Positions 33,913-45,911 of a stretch of DNA of 48,668 nt are shown piece by piece. Made by a program: the position numbers and the translations under genes. Position 1 is the first letter of the stretch. Each line of letters starts with the position of its first letter. The notes below the pieces were generated by a model. That model saw only the letters and a list, made by a program, of their open reading frames with translations, searched no databases and had not been told where the DNA came from. Source of the stretch: Symsagittifera roscoffensis (taxonomy: Eukaryota; Xenacoelomorpha; Acoela; Convolutidae); NCBI RefSeq assembly GCF_963678635.1, contig NW_026970642.1, positions 1-48,668 on the forward strand, written 5' to 3'.

Positions 33913-34210
33913 GGGAACTTCTGCAGCAAATTTCATCAAGTTTAAATTTAACCAACGGCTTCCTTCGCTATTATTTTCCAAACTTTTTCTAGTTTAGTTT
34001 TTCATAGATGTCTAAAACTCCTATTTTCATTGGTATGTTGGCATAACTTTTTTCTTTCATTAATGTTATACGTTGCTTCATACCAAAAAACGATTTCATT
34101 TTCACACTTTTTGTACCATTTTTGAATCATTTCTTGACGAGCATAAGTAGGACTCACGAGAAGAACTGAAACCAACAGGTTAGAATATTAAATTTTTATT
34201 GCGTTTATTT

Positions 34211-34525
34211 CAAACAAGGCATTACGGCAGAACTATAAAGCTGCGCCGAAATTAAAAAACGCTTTTATTTGCCACTCAAATTTAGCTTTGTTTCATGCCC
34301 TCTGCCTATCACTACAAATTTATTTGCTTATGGGCGTAAAAAAGTTTTGAAATTGAAAAAAATTAAACATAGGTGTTTAAAATAAAACCACTGGCAATAA
34401 GTGGACTAAATTTAATCAAAACGTTATTTTGCTTAATTCAAACATTATATTATGACAGAGCTATAAATAGCACCCGAATTGAGAAACGTCTTTTTTGGTA
34501 AGTAACATTTGGGTGTTTCATACGT
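34211..34525 (+). repeat. Old direct repeat, step about 228 bp
   Basis: attacggcagaactataaag (34221) and the following 80 bp resemble attatgacagagctataaat (34449) and its following sequence, including the acg.cttttatttg and gtttcat pieces. Confidence 0.6.
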
Positions 34526-36593
34526 TACGGCTCAAAAACTGCTATAAAATCAGTGCTGAAATTGCAATTGTCTTTAAGATTAAAAAAAAACTTGTTTTTT
34601 TTTTGTTTTTTGATTTTTTAGCAACAATGTACTGAACAATTCATCACGCTCATGAACTGGTTTTAGATTCGGTTTAAATTTATTTCCTTATTTACAACCT
34701 CACTTTGCTAAAAGAAGGCGAATTGAGGTCAACAATCAAAAGTTGGGAATGGCGCAGAACAAAAATTAAAAATTGGAAATGGTGCAGAAAAGTAAATAAA
34801 AAACAGGGAGTAAATATTTCGAGATTATGAAGACTATAACTAAATTTCAAAAATCTCAGCGGATTTTCCTTTGATCCAGTTTTTTCTCTTCTTGGGTTAG
34901 TCTGGTCAAAAAAAGTCTATCAAACAAGATTCTTTAAATACAAAAAAACGGTGGTTTATTTTGTTCATCATATTATCTAGGTTCTGTGTTCGAAAAGCGC
35001 ATCTGAAACACCTTGTAGTCTAGACAAGGGACGGTGCAGAAAGATTTTTTGGAGTAAAATTTGACAAAACGGAACTTTGTACCACAATTTACTTTAAGAT
35101 TTTACGATTTTACGCATGAATTTGAGCTGGACAGACTAAAATTGCTCTTTTTAAAAAAAATGATTGGAATTGAGTAAAATTTTCTTATTTTTTCATGCCA
35201 TTCTGTAGATAGTTTTACGTATTTTCTGTTTCATCTCTTACAAATGTAAAGCTCTTACAAATGCGGTCTATGTCTGGTCAGTCTTCTAGCCCTTTCTAAC
35301 AAAAGGTTTTGCTGCAATTTTTAAGAGCGTACAGCTAACAGCAATGACGGCTTCCAAACAAAATTTGCAAGAAGAAGAAGAATGTGAGTTAGAAACATTT
35401 TGTGAGCAAAAGACGAAATATTTTTGGATTTCTTTGTGGCACAGAATGTTTCAACCACAATCTTACAAAAATCACATAATTTTTTTTGAAATCAGTGGCG
35501 TGATAAAAAGGACCTGAATAAAGCCTAGAACTAAGGCAAGTTCGACAATCCAAATAAAATAGGCAAAATGTAAATACCCGAAAAATTCGAGTTTTTATAA
35601 AATGCAACTTGTCGAAACTCAAAAAAAGTAATTCTCCCAAAATTGCACTAAATATCATCTATCACTAACTTTCTAATGGAAAACCTCAGTTTTTTAAATA
35701 AACGTTTCCCGGCTTGTCATTTATCATTTCAAAACGATAGGTTATAATTAATTGCTTTTAATTGATAACGCAGTTTACCGAGTCAGGGTGCGAGGGGCAA
35801 TCAGGATTCTTGGCTCATTGCGATTTGCACGCTTTGCTGAACACCTTCAAAACTTCATCTTTTTTCAAACTTTTATTATATATTTCCATCTGGTCAACCG
35901 TTATACTAGCTTTGCTAACATGTTGCATTAGCTTAGGCAATAAACTAACTTTCAAATAGCTATTGAAGTTAAAAATTGAAGATCGGTTTCTAATTGAAAA
36001 AATGTCTGTGGAGCTGCTCCGGTTAAATTCCTGCGGGGACCTAAAACAGCCCAATGTGTTTGTGAATTTTGAAAGACATTGAAGATATTTTAGTTCAAAT
36101 CAATTCAACTCGATCAAAGTAGAAAAAACGAAAGAAAAAGTTCAATATCAGTGGCTGGTTTAGACTCTCTCACTCACTGGCTATCAAGAACAGATGCGAA
36201 GGTGAAACGGTTTCCGAAAATTAATCATTGAATTGATGAAATGGTCAAAAATTGAAACATCTGAGTTTCTTAAACTCATATATAGCCTATTTGAATTGTT
36301 CTTATTCAAAGAAACAGATGGAATAAGTGATACCACTGAAAACCGCATGTCCCTAAAAATTTTAGTTTGAAAGGTATGAAAGTTTTCTTTCAATAAAAAG
36401 AAGAAAAATTTAAGTTTTCATTTTAAAATTTAAAAATTTTTTCTCTTGGATGGAGGTTACAAACTGTTCACTCATTTTAGGATTGCATGGCAGAGACACT
36501 AGACTAACTACTTTTGTGATCAGAGGAAAAAGTATATATTTTTAAAAATGTTTTTTTGTTACAAAGCGAGCTGAGAAAAAAATGATTTTTTTT
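34526..36593. other. A+T-rich sequence, no feature seen
   Basis: No gene, RNA or repeat is recognised. Short open frames look random. Confidence 0.5.
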
Positions 36594-36637
36594 GGGTCCT
36601 ATCGAGATTTGAACCTAGTCACCCGATCTATGGGACC
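36594..36637 (-). other. tRNA-like hairpin with B box (truncated tRNA relic)
   Basis: On the minus strand GGTCCCA (5') and TAGGACC (3') pair at six of seven positions, like an acceptor stem. Near the 3' side is GGTTCAAATCTCGA, a good match to the pol III B box (GGTTCAAATC). The total is only 44 nt, so the D and anticodon arms are essentially missing. It may be a deleted tRNA pseudogene or part of a tRNA-derived SINE. Pairing of the T stem is poor. Confidence 0.35.
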
Positions 36638-39040
36638 AAATTATTGCACTTCCAATTTGTTTTCCTAAGCTTGGGTGGCAAGTCACAATGGAATCAACCC
36701 AAAAAAATATCTTACTTTTGCGTAATAGTCATGTTTGGTGTTAAGACGTAAAGTTAAACTTTCGTGGTGGCTGTGGGCGCTCGTACGGAAGGGTGGCGGA
36801 AAAACAACTGCCACCAAGAATGCGCTCAAATTGAGATTTCAATTTTTCAAAATTATTTAAAAAACGCGCATAAAAAGTTAAGTCCTTTTGACCAAAAATA
36901 CTTTCAAAAAAAAACAGTTCGATTTCAACGGGTTTGTTAGAAACACTTTTCCCCACTCATATATTTTATGAGATAGTTACCTTCAGTTTCTGGTTTAGTT
37001 ACAAGAACGTTTCTTTCGAGGGCAACTGATTCATTTTCTAGTCAATTTTCCACCATTTAAAAATAATTGCGTAACAACTAAACCAAACGCTACAGCACAC
37101 ATTTTGCAAAATAAAGTAGAAACAAAAAAAACCAAAAAAAAAAAATTGGAACATTTTGTGAGCAAAACTTTGAGCATTTTTTCTCCATTTTGTTTGTGTT
37201 GAATCCCTTTCAGCTAAATTGAAGTCAGACATAATTAAGAATTTTTTTTTCAATTCTGGCTCTATTTATTTTGCAGAGTGCAACAACCGTGTTCTATTTT
37301 TTTGCGACCGTATTTTATAAGCCACTTTAGAAACACTTCTGAAATGGTATCTTTTTTTAAAAATGTTTTTGCTGTTAACTGAAATAAAGCAGCCATTTGG
37401 TATGGGATTGAAATCAACAGCTTTTTTAAATGGTTGTAGTTTGAATTTGTTTTTTTGAAGTACAAAACTGTACTTTTAACTTTCGATGTTAATTTAGTTT
37501 TTAAGAATTTGCGTAAACTGAGAGTTGAACTGAGAAACACTGCCCTTTAAACCACAAAACAGCGAAAATTTTGTCCGTTGAACCGATGATACTAACGAAA
37601 CAAAAATTTTGCTTTTAATGAGTCTATTAGAACCGTTTTTTCGACTTAAATAAAATTTTGAGCTGCAGGCTAGGATGAGTGCGCGTGCAAACTGGGCGAT
37701 GATTCTATCACTTCTGCGGTCAGAAACATTTTTAGCGTTTCTTCTTTCTGCAATGATTTGATCTGTAATGTTTGATTGAAACAATTTGGGTAGTAGTTTT
37801 TGTTGGGACAACTCAGTGCGTATCCATAGTGACTCCAATGTATTAGGAAAGGCTATAGATATCCGGTCATCATGCAGCGTATTTTTCCCATGATCTAAGA
37901 TAGGTTGTAGATTTCAGATGAAAGCCTAATGTGATGAATTTTTTAGCAATGACACTTCCTCTTACTTGAAATTCCTATGATTTAATGTTTGTAGTATATA
38001 TGTTTTAGCCATACTACCAGGATGATGAGATTCAGAAAAGATCTGATTTTTTCTTAGACACAACAAATTTTGAATTCAAATTTCTATTGCATAAAATCTT
38101 GCTGTTAATAAAGTTTAAATCATTCATTTGTAGACTTTAGATTCAGAGCCCCACCTAATTTTATCGATATGTTCATCGGTCCGTTTCCAGAATCTTCCAA
38201 TATTTGTCTGCTCAGACCTCCACAACTTAAGTTGTTTTTTTGATCTTTTCTATCTACTTTTTTACTCAGTTAATTCGATTGCTGGGAAAATATATTAAAA
38301 TAATTTTCCTTCTGCCGAGCCAATTAAAAAGAATATGTTTCGTACTCGAGACCTTCGGTTTTTTTAACATCACCTTGTTTAAATAAAAAGTTACAATACT
38401 CTCACTTTGTCGTCTTTTAGAATAATTTTTCCCAATTTGATCGACTTTCAAGATTCTTTAAACAAAATTAATAAATTCCAACTCGTACAATTTTAACTGC
38501 AAGATTGAGTTTTTTAAATAAATGATTATCTTTAAATTTATAAGTTTTTGTCGACCATTTGCTTTGACCTTGTATACTTTGATCTTTACAATAGCTAATA
38601 ACCATAAGAACTATTTCCAATCACCTTCAGTGTTTCGATGTACTATGTCAGATACAGGATTCACTTTTCCGTTTTAATTTTTGTTGATCAATTTAGGTGA
38701 TTTGTATTGTATAAATCATTGAATTTTTAGACAATGTAGCCCAGGATCTAAAAAAGTTGAACAATGGTGTGAAAATAGTTCCACTGGTTAAATTGATGCG
38801 TGATATGAAAATTTATTGCGGTAATTCAGCAACTTACTCTCTTCGTCAATAAAAAGTAGAAAAAATAAAATTTTTGAAAACCGGCGACAATTTGGCTTCT
38901 AGTTCATCTACAATTTTTTGATCGCACTCCAAATAGCTGAACCTTTTTTGGTCTCATAAGTTTTGCAATTTGGCGTTCAAAGAAACAAGTTTTTTGAAGT
39001 GAACATCAGTTCCGTCGTGATGTTTCGTGTCTGCCGTGCT
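36638..39040. other. A+T-rich sequence, no feature seen
   Basis: The open frames here (up to 114 codons at 37494-37838, minus) have no recognisable motif. No RNA gene is seen. Confidence 0.5.
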
Positions 39041-39043
39041 TTT

Positions 39044-39113
39044 GAGTTGATCCGGTCAACCACACTTCACGTCTAGATTGCTTGTGAATTGATCCCACCA
39101 CTTCACTTCTTCT
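39044..39113 (+). repeat. Short internal duplication, step about 43 bp
   Basis: ttgatccggtcaaccacacttcacgtc is followed by a related ttgatcccaccacttcacttc. Confidence 0.5.
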
Positions 39114-42000
39114 ATTGAATATGCTTTTCCTGGGTATGTTTCTTGCAGCTCGTCCAAACTTTTTTCTTGGTTCGTTTTTTGATACCGTCATATGTGAGAC
39201 AAAAGAAAGTAAAATCCCATTGCTTCAAAAACAGTTTTAAAATGGTCACGAAAGCCCTCATCCTTGAACTATTATCATGTAATATCTTCTTTTATTTTCA
39301 TTCTGCTATCGCTGCTTGAAAAAATTACACGATCATTTTTTTAAGAACGAACTTGCTTCTGCCCAGTTTAGAGTTTTGCTTTTTCTAATTGTAGTCTAAC
39401 ATCGAAAAATTATATTGTTGGTTGGCATTAATCCCTACGAATGATTTACTTAAGTTGCCAAGTTTTAAATTCGATACTGCTTTCCTTGTAAAATTGAGAT
39501 GCCATCAGATAAAATTGAGATGCCACAGTCAAAATTCTCCCATTTTTTCCATGCCGGTCATAATCACTTAGGAAGAAGGGAAAGTTGTGGAGTTCTTGGC
39601 TTGAGTAGAAAAAAATCTCTCGGCACGGTAGCTTTGTCAATTTTTCGCTCTACCGTTATAATTTTTAATTGATTTGCATAACTTTATGAGCAAAAACAAC
39701 ATCTTTGTTCTTATATCTTTGCAGAAAACTGCAAATGTTGACATCTTTCCAACTTTTAATTAAATTATAGAGAGAGTGATTTACTAAATTGAATTTTTAG
39801 ATTTTAGACAGTCTAAATGATTAAATAGAGTGTATTTTTCCAGAAGCACTTTTGTAAGTACGAGGTTTTTCATCTTTTGGTATTCAGACAATTTTTTGTC
39901 GCGAAGCCTCAAAGAATTGAATTTTTTGAGAGTGCTACAATTCTTCAAATGCTGTAGAGTTCATCAAACAGCGATAGTTGTTTTCATCGAGCTTGTTGGG
40001 AGTATCAAACTACTTGTATGGAAAGTGTTGTTTTTCTAATTGGCTGTGTAAGCTTTTAGAAAAGTTCGCTAAGTAGTAGCTCTACCCGAATACTTCACAA
40101 TACACAAAAGATGAAAGTATCCAGACTCGAAAGACACAAAGTCATTCATTTCTTGATAAGTTAAGATTAAAGTCAATATTTTGTTGATTAGGTGGGGAAA
40201 ATAAATGATTGAAAGAGTTTTATATCAAACGGTATGCTCTTAGAACCAAATACTGGTAGAATGTTGCTGCGTTTCTCTTGACGTTGCATCAAAGAAGTTG
40301 AGTTTTTTACCCTGAGAAAATAGTGAATGCATCCGTTTTTCTTTCTCACCTTCTAAATAGTTTTCTTCATATTCGTTCTCTTGCAGTTGCTTTGATCGTT
40401 ACGAAAATTTAAAAAAGAATGAAACCGTTTTTTGATGCAATTATCAATTTCCAAAAATTTTGATTGCGTCTCCGCCTTTACTTTTTGAGTTTCATTTTAT
40501 CTTCAGCAATTGAAAATTTATCGCTCGCAATTGTTTAGAATCACAGTCGGAATTTTCGGAAACTCAAAAGCGTTTCCCATTGTGGATGTTTCAATATTTG
40601 TTAAACGGTTAACATGATATGCAAGTGCTAAAAACAGATAAACGTTGTCATTGTTTCATAAACGATTTGCGTACGAAATCAAAACTGCTGAAATGACTTG
40701 TCCTCAGGAGTGGATCTGAAATCATTGTAGCTGGATTTCCCATGGATATATTTTTTCAACGATGTCACAAAAACGGTAACAGTCGTGATGATCAGTTTGA
40801 GTCACCATTTTGTGTTTGACTCTCCTAAAGACAGGATTTAATGATACCCTGCGCATTGATTTTGTTCTGTTTAATTGTCAAGTAAGCTTTATTGCAATTT
40901 TTAGGACGTTCAGCAGCCTGCCACTGAACATATATCGCAATGCAGTCTTCGCATTTAACTTTCTCGGGCTTGTTTAGTGACTCCACTTAATCAAAAGGCG
41001 AGACACTTTACAAGCACTATAATTAAGTTGATCAAACTTGCAATTTTTGAAAATGCGAGACTTTAAAATATGCCAAAAAAATTATAGAAAATTTATATCA
41101 ACTTTTAAATGTTCCGAAAAAATAAAAAAGATTTTTTGTTTAAATTTTCTAAGCCTAGAACAAATGCCTTTAGTGTAAAAAACAAAAGTATTTCTGTTTG
41201 ACGTTGCATAAAAAACCCCATCAATCAGAGTCCGAGTAGTTTTTAGAAATAAATTTAGTTCGTATTCAACCAATTAAAATCAAGCATTTTAGAAAAAGAA
41301 CGGTTTATCATTTTTAATTTTCTTAAATCGTTCTTAACATAATTAGTATCATGAAACTCTGAATTTTTGCGTTTGTTTTCACCAGAAAAAAAATCAATGA
41401 CACACTCTTAATTGACATTACATTTTTCAGACATTTGTTCTATTGAAAATAGAGTTGTTTGATTGAACAAAAAACTAAGCTGAAAAAAATTTATTCTAAC
41501 TTTTCCTTCGAACTTTGGGTATTAAAACTAAAATGAGAATTGAGAAAGTTGTAGATTCAATTAGGTTGTCGAAACAACAAAGTCATTGAAATATATTGAT
41601 CCGATTCGATTGAAAAGATTTAGCTCCTTGATTGTAAGTTGTGTTTTGATTGGATAGGACTGAAATAAAATTTCATTTTAACGAATAATAATTTTGATGG
41701 GTCTGACATCAGTCAAGTTTGTCCGGAAAAAGATGCTTAAATTGGATTGGACACCGCTACACTCCTTATTAGTGAAATCATCTCTGATTTTCAAAATATA
41801 CCACCTGACTCAAACTCTTAGCTAAAAAATTCATTTTTTATGTAAGTCAGCTACCGCCAACTACTCCTTCTAAACAATCTTTTTCATAATCTTTTTCTTA
41901 TAGTAGTTTTGTTTGTTACGAAATATTAAAATTAAAAAAATCATTTTAAACTTTTTTGAATCGTATTTAACATTATGACTATCAAGCTGCTTTGGTGCTT
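39114..42000. other. A+T-rich sequence, no feature seen
   Basis: No gene or RNA is recognised. ctcttgacgttgcatc (40276) and ctgtttgacgttgcat (41196) are weakly alike. Confidence 0.5.
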
Positions 42001-43466
42001 ACCTTTATAGATAAATGTTATGCTGCCTTAAAATCAAATTTCCTACGTAGAGTTCATTTAAAAAATAGTTGGAAAAAAATTTAAAAGTCTCAACCTGTAT
42101 AAAAAAAATAATTTTTTTTTGCAATTTGAAATAGAAAATGACTTTTGCTTCATTTTGAAAATTTGAAAAAAATTTCATCCGATTTTGATATGATGCGTTT
42201 TTTTCTCTTCAGTGACTAATTTTTTTTACGTTGGGTAGATCCGATGGACATGAATCCGCTGAAAGCACCAAACACTTTGATGAATATGATGGATTTAAGA
42301 GTATATGACTCGAGTGAGCAATCCTTTCAGAGAGTCACGGGAGACTAGACCGGCACTGAAATCAATTGGGAACTTACAGATTGCTCCAAAGATCTTTGTT
42401 CAATTCGCGTAAACTTAAAAACTATTAGCTGTTTACTTCATGTTTTGTTCATTTCAAATTTAACAAAATCTTAACAAAATTTCAGTAAAACATTTAGTTT
42501 GAAAAAAATTTTGCAATTTAAAAACTTAATGATTTTCGCAAATTGTTAGCTAAATTGACGCCCAGTTTGCATCTTATTGAAAAACTGAAAATATTTCGGG
42601 ATTTTGTTAGGTTTTAAATTATGGATTTGATCGCTTCCATGCAATACTATGCCGGTTTTATTATCTTTACTACCGTTAATTATGTTGAACTGCTCGGTTA
42701 AACCGATTGAATACTTCACTGCATGATGTAACAACCTTAAAAAAAGCGTGCTTGTAAAATTTGTTGAAGGTGTAATTCGAGTCTTTTCCTTGGTGTATGT
42801 AACGATAAAAATCTAAGCTCTGCGATGTTTAACTACAAAATTTTTTAAATAAAACCAAAGAAACTTTGCATATTACCAAGGAAAATAGAGCGCTGTGAGT
42901 AGACGCCCAAAAATTTTGAGCTGCCACGTCTTTTTTATAAAACGTTTTGGTAACAGAAAATTTTGTGACTTTTCTTCTTAATTGCAATCAAAAATCACTC
43001 AGTTTCCATCAGGACGATTGATTTCTGCTTATTACGGAGAATTTATATCAACAAATCAACGCCTATACAAAAAAGAGAATCAAAAGTTTCATGCAAAATA
43101 ATCCATGTGGGTACATACACTTCGTATGGTTGTCAAGATGACTATGTCTGTTTGCTTCATTTCGTACTTAGTCTTAAAATACGATTTTCATTCCCCTTCA
43201 TCTGATGAACTGCTATTGTATTCAAAAAACTAGTCGATAAAATACAATTTACCAACTCCAAAAGTTTTGAAACTCAAAAGAATGAAACAAGAACTTGACG
43301 ATAAATTTGGTCCCAAAATCCTACCAAGAGAAATAAACCTTTGAAGCGTGCATCGAACTGTCCAAGAAAAAATTAGAAAAAAAAGAAGCAACAACAAAGC
43401 TGTTTTATTGAACGCAATTTAGAAGCGGTCTCGGCATTTAGAAGTAAAATTAATCTTATGGTTCTT
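42001..43466 (+). repeat. Array 2, unit A (1466 bp)
   Basis: Begins acctttatagataaatgtta and runs to the next identical start at 43467. It lacks a 620-bp block that unit B has after ctgaaaat (B 44059-44678), with aat shared at the junction. Otherwise it aligns with B at about 96-97%. It contains a polypyrimidine tract plus AG near 42200 and a short open stretch MDMNPLKAPNTLM that ends at a TAG. Confidence 0.92.
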
Positions 43467-45550
43467 ACCTTTATAGATAAATGTTATGCTGCCTTAAAAT
43501 CAAATTTCCTACGTAGAGTTCATTTGAAAAATAGATGGAAAAATATTTAAAAGTCTCAACTTGTATAAAAACATAATTTTTTTTTGCAATTTGAAATAGA
43601 AAATGACTTTTGCTTCATTTTGAAAATTTGAAAAAAATTTTCATCCGATTTTGATATGATGCATTTTTTTCTCTTCAGTGACTAATTTTTTTTACGTTGG
43701 GTAGATCCGATGGAGATGAATCCGCTGAAAGCACCAAACACTTTGATGAACTTGTTGGATTTAAGAGAATATGACTCGAAGGAGCAATCCTTTCAGAGAG
43801 TCACGGGAGACTAGACCGGCACTGAAATCAGTTGGAAACTTACAGATTGCTCCAAAGCTCTTTGTTCAATTCGCCTAAACTTAAAAACTATTAGCTGTTT
43901 ACTTCATGTTTTGTTCATTTCAAATTTAACAAAATCTTAACAAAATTTCAGTAAAACATTTAGTTTGAAAAAAATTTTGCAATTTAAAAACTTAATGATT
44001 TTCGCAAATTGTTAGCTAAATTGACGCCCAGTTTGCATCTTATTGAAAAACTGAAAATGATATTTTTTATCATGTTTAAAAACTGAAGTTCTCTTTTGGC
44101 AACTGGTTGAACATCTACTTTTTTTGCAACGCCTTTGAACAGCAGAAACGAATTTTGCATCTTGTCAAAAAAAATTTAAAAAAAGTTTTAACACTGAAAC
44201 ACTTTGAAACAGTTCTCACATCTTCATAAAAATCTTTTTCGCATTTTGTTAAACAATTGAGTTCGACATGTTCTACAAAACTTTGAAGCATCATTTCAGT
44301 CAATAGAAAAATTTCATTGGCGAAAACTGAAACAAATTGTGATAGAATGAACGAACAAGACAAAAAAGGTTATTGATTCAACATGACGAAGAACTTTTGT
44401 TTTGAATACAACAAAGTGTGGCACAAAAAGATAACATTGTTTAGAAACTTAAAAAAATAACCCCCATTTTGTTTGAGGTGTACGGTAAATTGCTGTAGTG
44501 CTATTGTAATATAATCTCTTTCCATTTTTTTTATTCGAGGTATTTTGTTTCGAATTCAAAAATTTTATCAAAATCTTTCTGTATCTACAGCTATATTATT
44601 GAATGAAAAATTTAAGTGCGAAAATGTTGTTCCAAAACAGAAAGACAAAATCATTTTGTACAGAAGCATGATCCGAATATTTCGGGATTTTGTTAGGTTT
44701 TAAATTATGGATTTGATCGCTTCCATGCATTACTATGCCGGTTTTATTATATGTTCTACCTTTAATTATGTTGAACTGCTCGGTTAAACCGATTGAATAC
44801 TTCACTGCATGATGTAACAACCTTAAAAAAATTGTGCTTGTAAAAGTTGTTCAAGGTGTAATTCGAGTCTTTTCCTTGGTGTATGTGACGATAAAAATCT
44901 AAGCTCTGCGATGTTTAACTACAAAATTTTTTAAATAAAACCAAAGGAACTTTGCATATTAACAAGGAACATAGAGCACTGTGGGTAGACGCCAAAAATT
45001 TTGAGCTGCCACGTCTTTTTTAAAAAACGTTTTGTAACAGAAAATTTTGTGACTTTTCTTCTTAATTGCAATCAAAAATCACTCAGTTTCCATCAGGACG
45101 ATTGATTTCTGCTTATTACGGAGAATTTATATCAACAAATCAACGCCTATACAAAAAAGAGAATCAAAAGTTTCATGCAAAATAATCCATGTGGGTACAT
45201 ACACTTCGTATGGTTGTCAAGATGACTATGTCTGTTTGCTTCATTTCGTACTTAGTCTTAAAATACGATTTTTATTCCCCTTCATCTGATTAACTGCTAT
45301 TGTATTCAAAAAACTAGTCGATAAAATACAATTTACCAACTCCAAAAGTTTTGAAACTCAAAAGAATGAAACAAGAACTTGACGATAAATTTGGTCCCAA
45401 AATCCTACCAAGAGAAATAAACCTTTGAAGCGTGCATCGAACTGTCCAAGAAAAAATTAGAAAAAAAAGAAGCAACAACAAAGCTGTTTTATTGAACGCA
45501 ATTTAGAAGCGGTCTCGGCATTTAGAAGTAAAATTAATCTTATGGTTCTT
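43467..45550 (+). repeat. Array 2, unit B (2084 bp)
   Basis: Head-to-tail with unit A. It holds the 620-bp extra block (44059-44678), which has no clear terminal repeats and no coding sequence. The open stretch corresponding to that in A reads MEMNPLKAPNTLM and ends at the same TAG. Confidence 0.92.
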
Positions 45551-45911
45551 ACCTTTATAGATAAATGTTATGCTGCCTTAAAATCAAATTTCCTACGTAG
45601 AGTTCATTTGAAAAACAGTTGGAAAAATATTTAAAAGTCTCAACCTGTATAAAAAAAAATATATTTTTTTGCAATTTGAAATAGAAAATGACTTTTGCTT
45701 CATCTTGAAAATTTGAAAAAATTTCATCCGATTTTGATATGATGCGTTTTTTTCTCTTCAGTGACTAATTTTTTTTACGTTGGGTAGATCCGTTTTACGT
45801 TGGGTAGCAACAACAAATCTGTTTTATTAAACTCAATTTAGAAGCGCTCTCGGCATTTAGAAGTAAAATTAATCACGAGACTGAAAAGTGTTAGACTTGA
45901 TCATATACTGG
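45551..45911 (+). repeat. Array 2, unit C (internally deleted)
   Basis: Starts as units A and B do, then jumps at gatccg from the position equal to B 43709 to the position equal to B 45473. About 1.76 kb is missing. The junction carries a second copy of ttttacgttgggtag (45773-45787 and 45793-45807). Confidence 0.9.

Noticed and set aside
37494-37838. 114-codon open frame on the minus strand
   Set aside because: No recognisable motif, no neighbouring exon-like signal, and ordinary A/T-rich composition.
42187-42345. Functional exon after the ttttttctcttcag acceptor-like tract
   Set aside because: The frame soon meets a TAG, no conserved donor site follows (cgcgtaaac in A is cgcctaaac in B), and changes between units are mostly non-synonymous.
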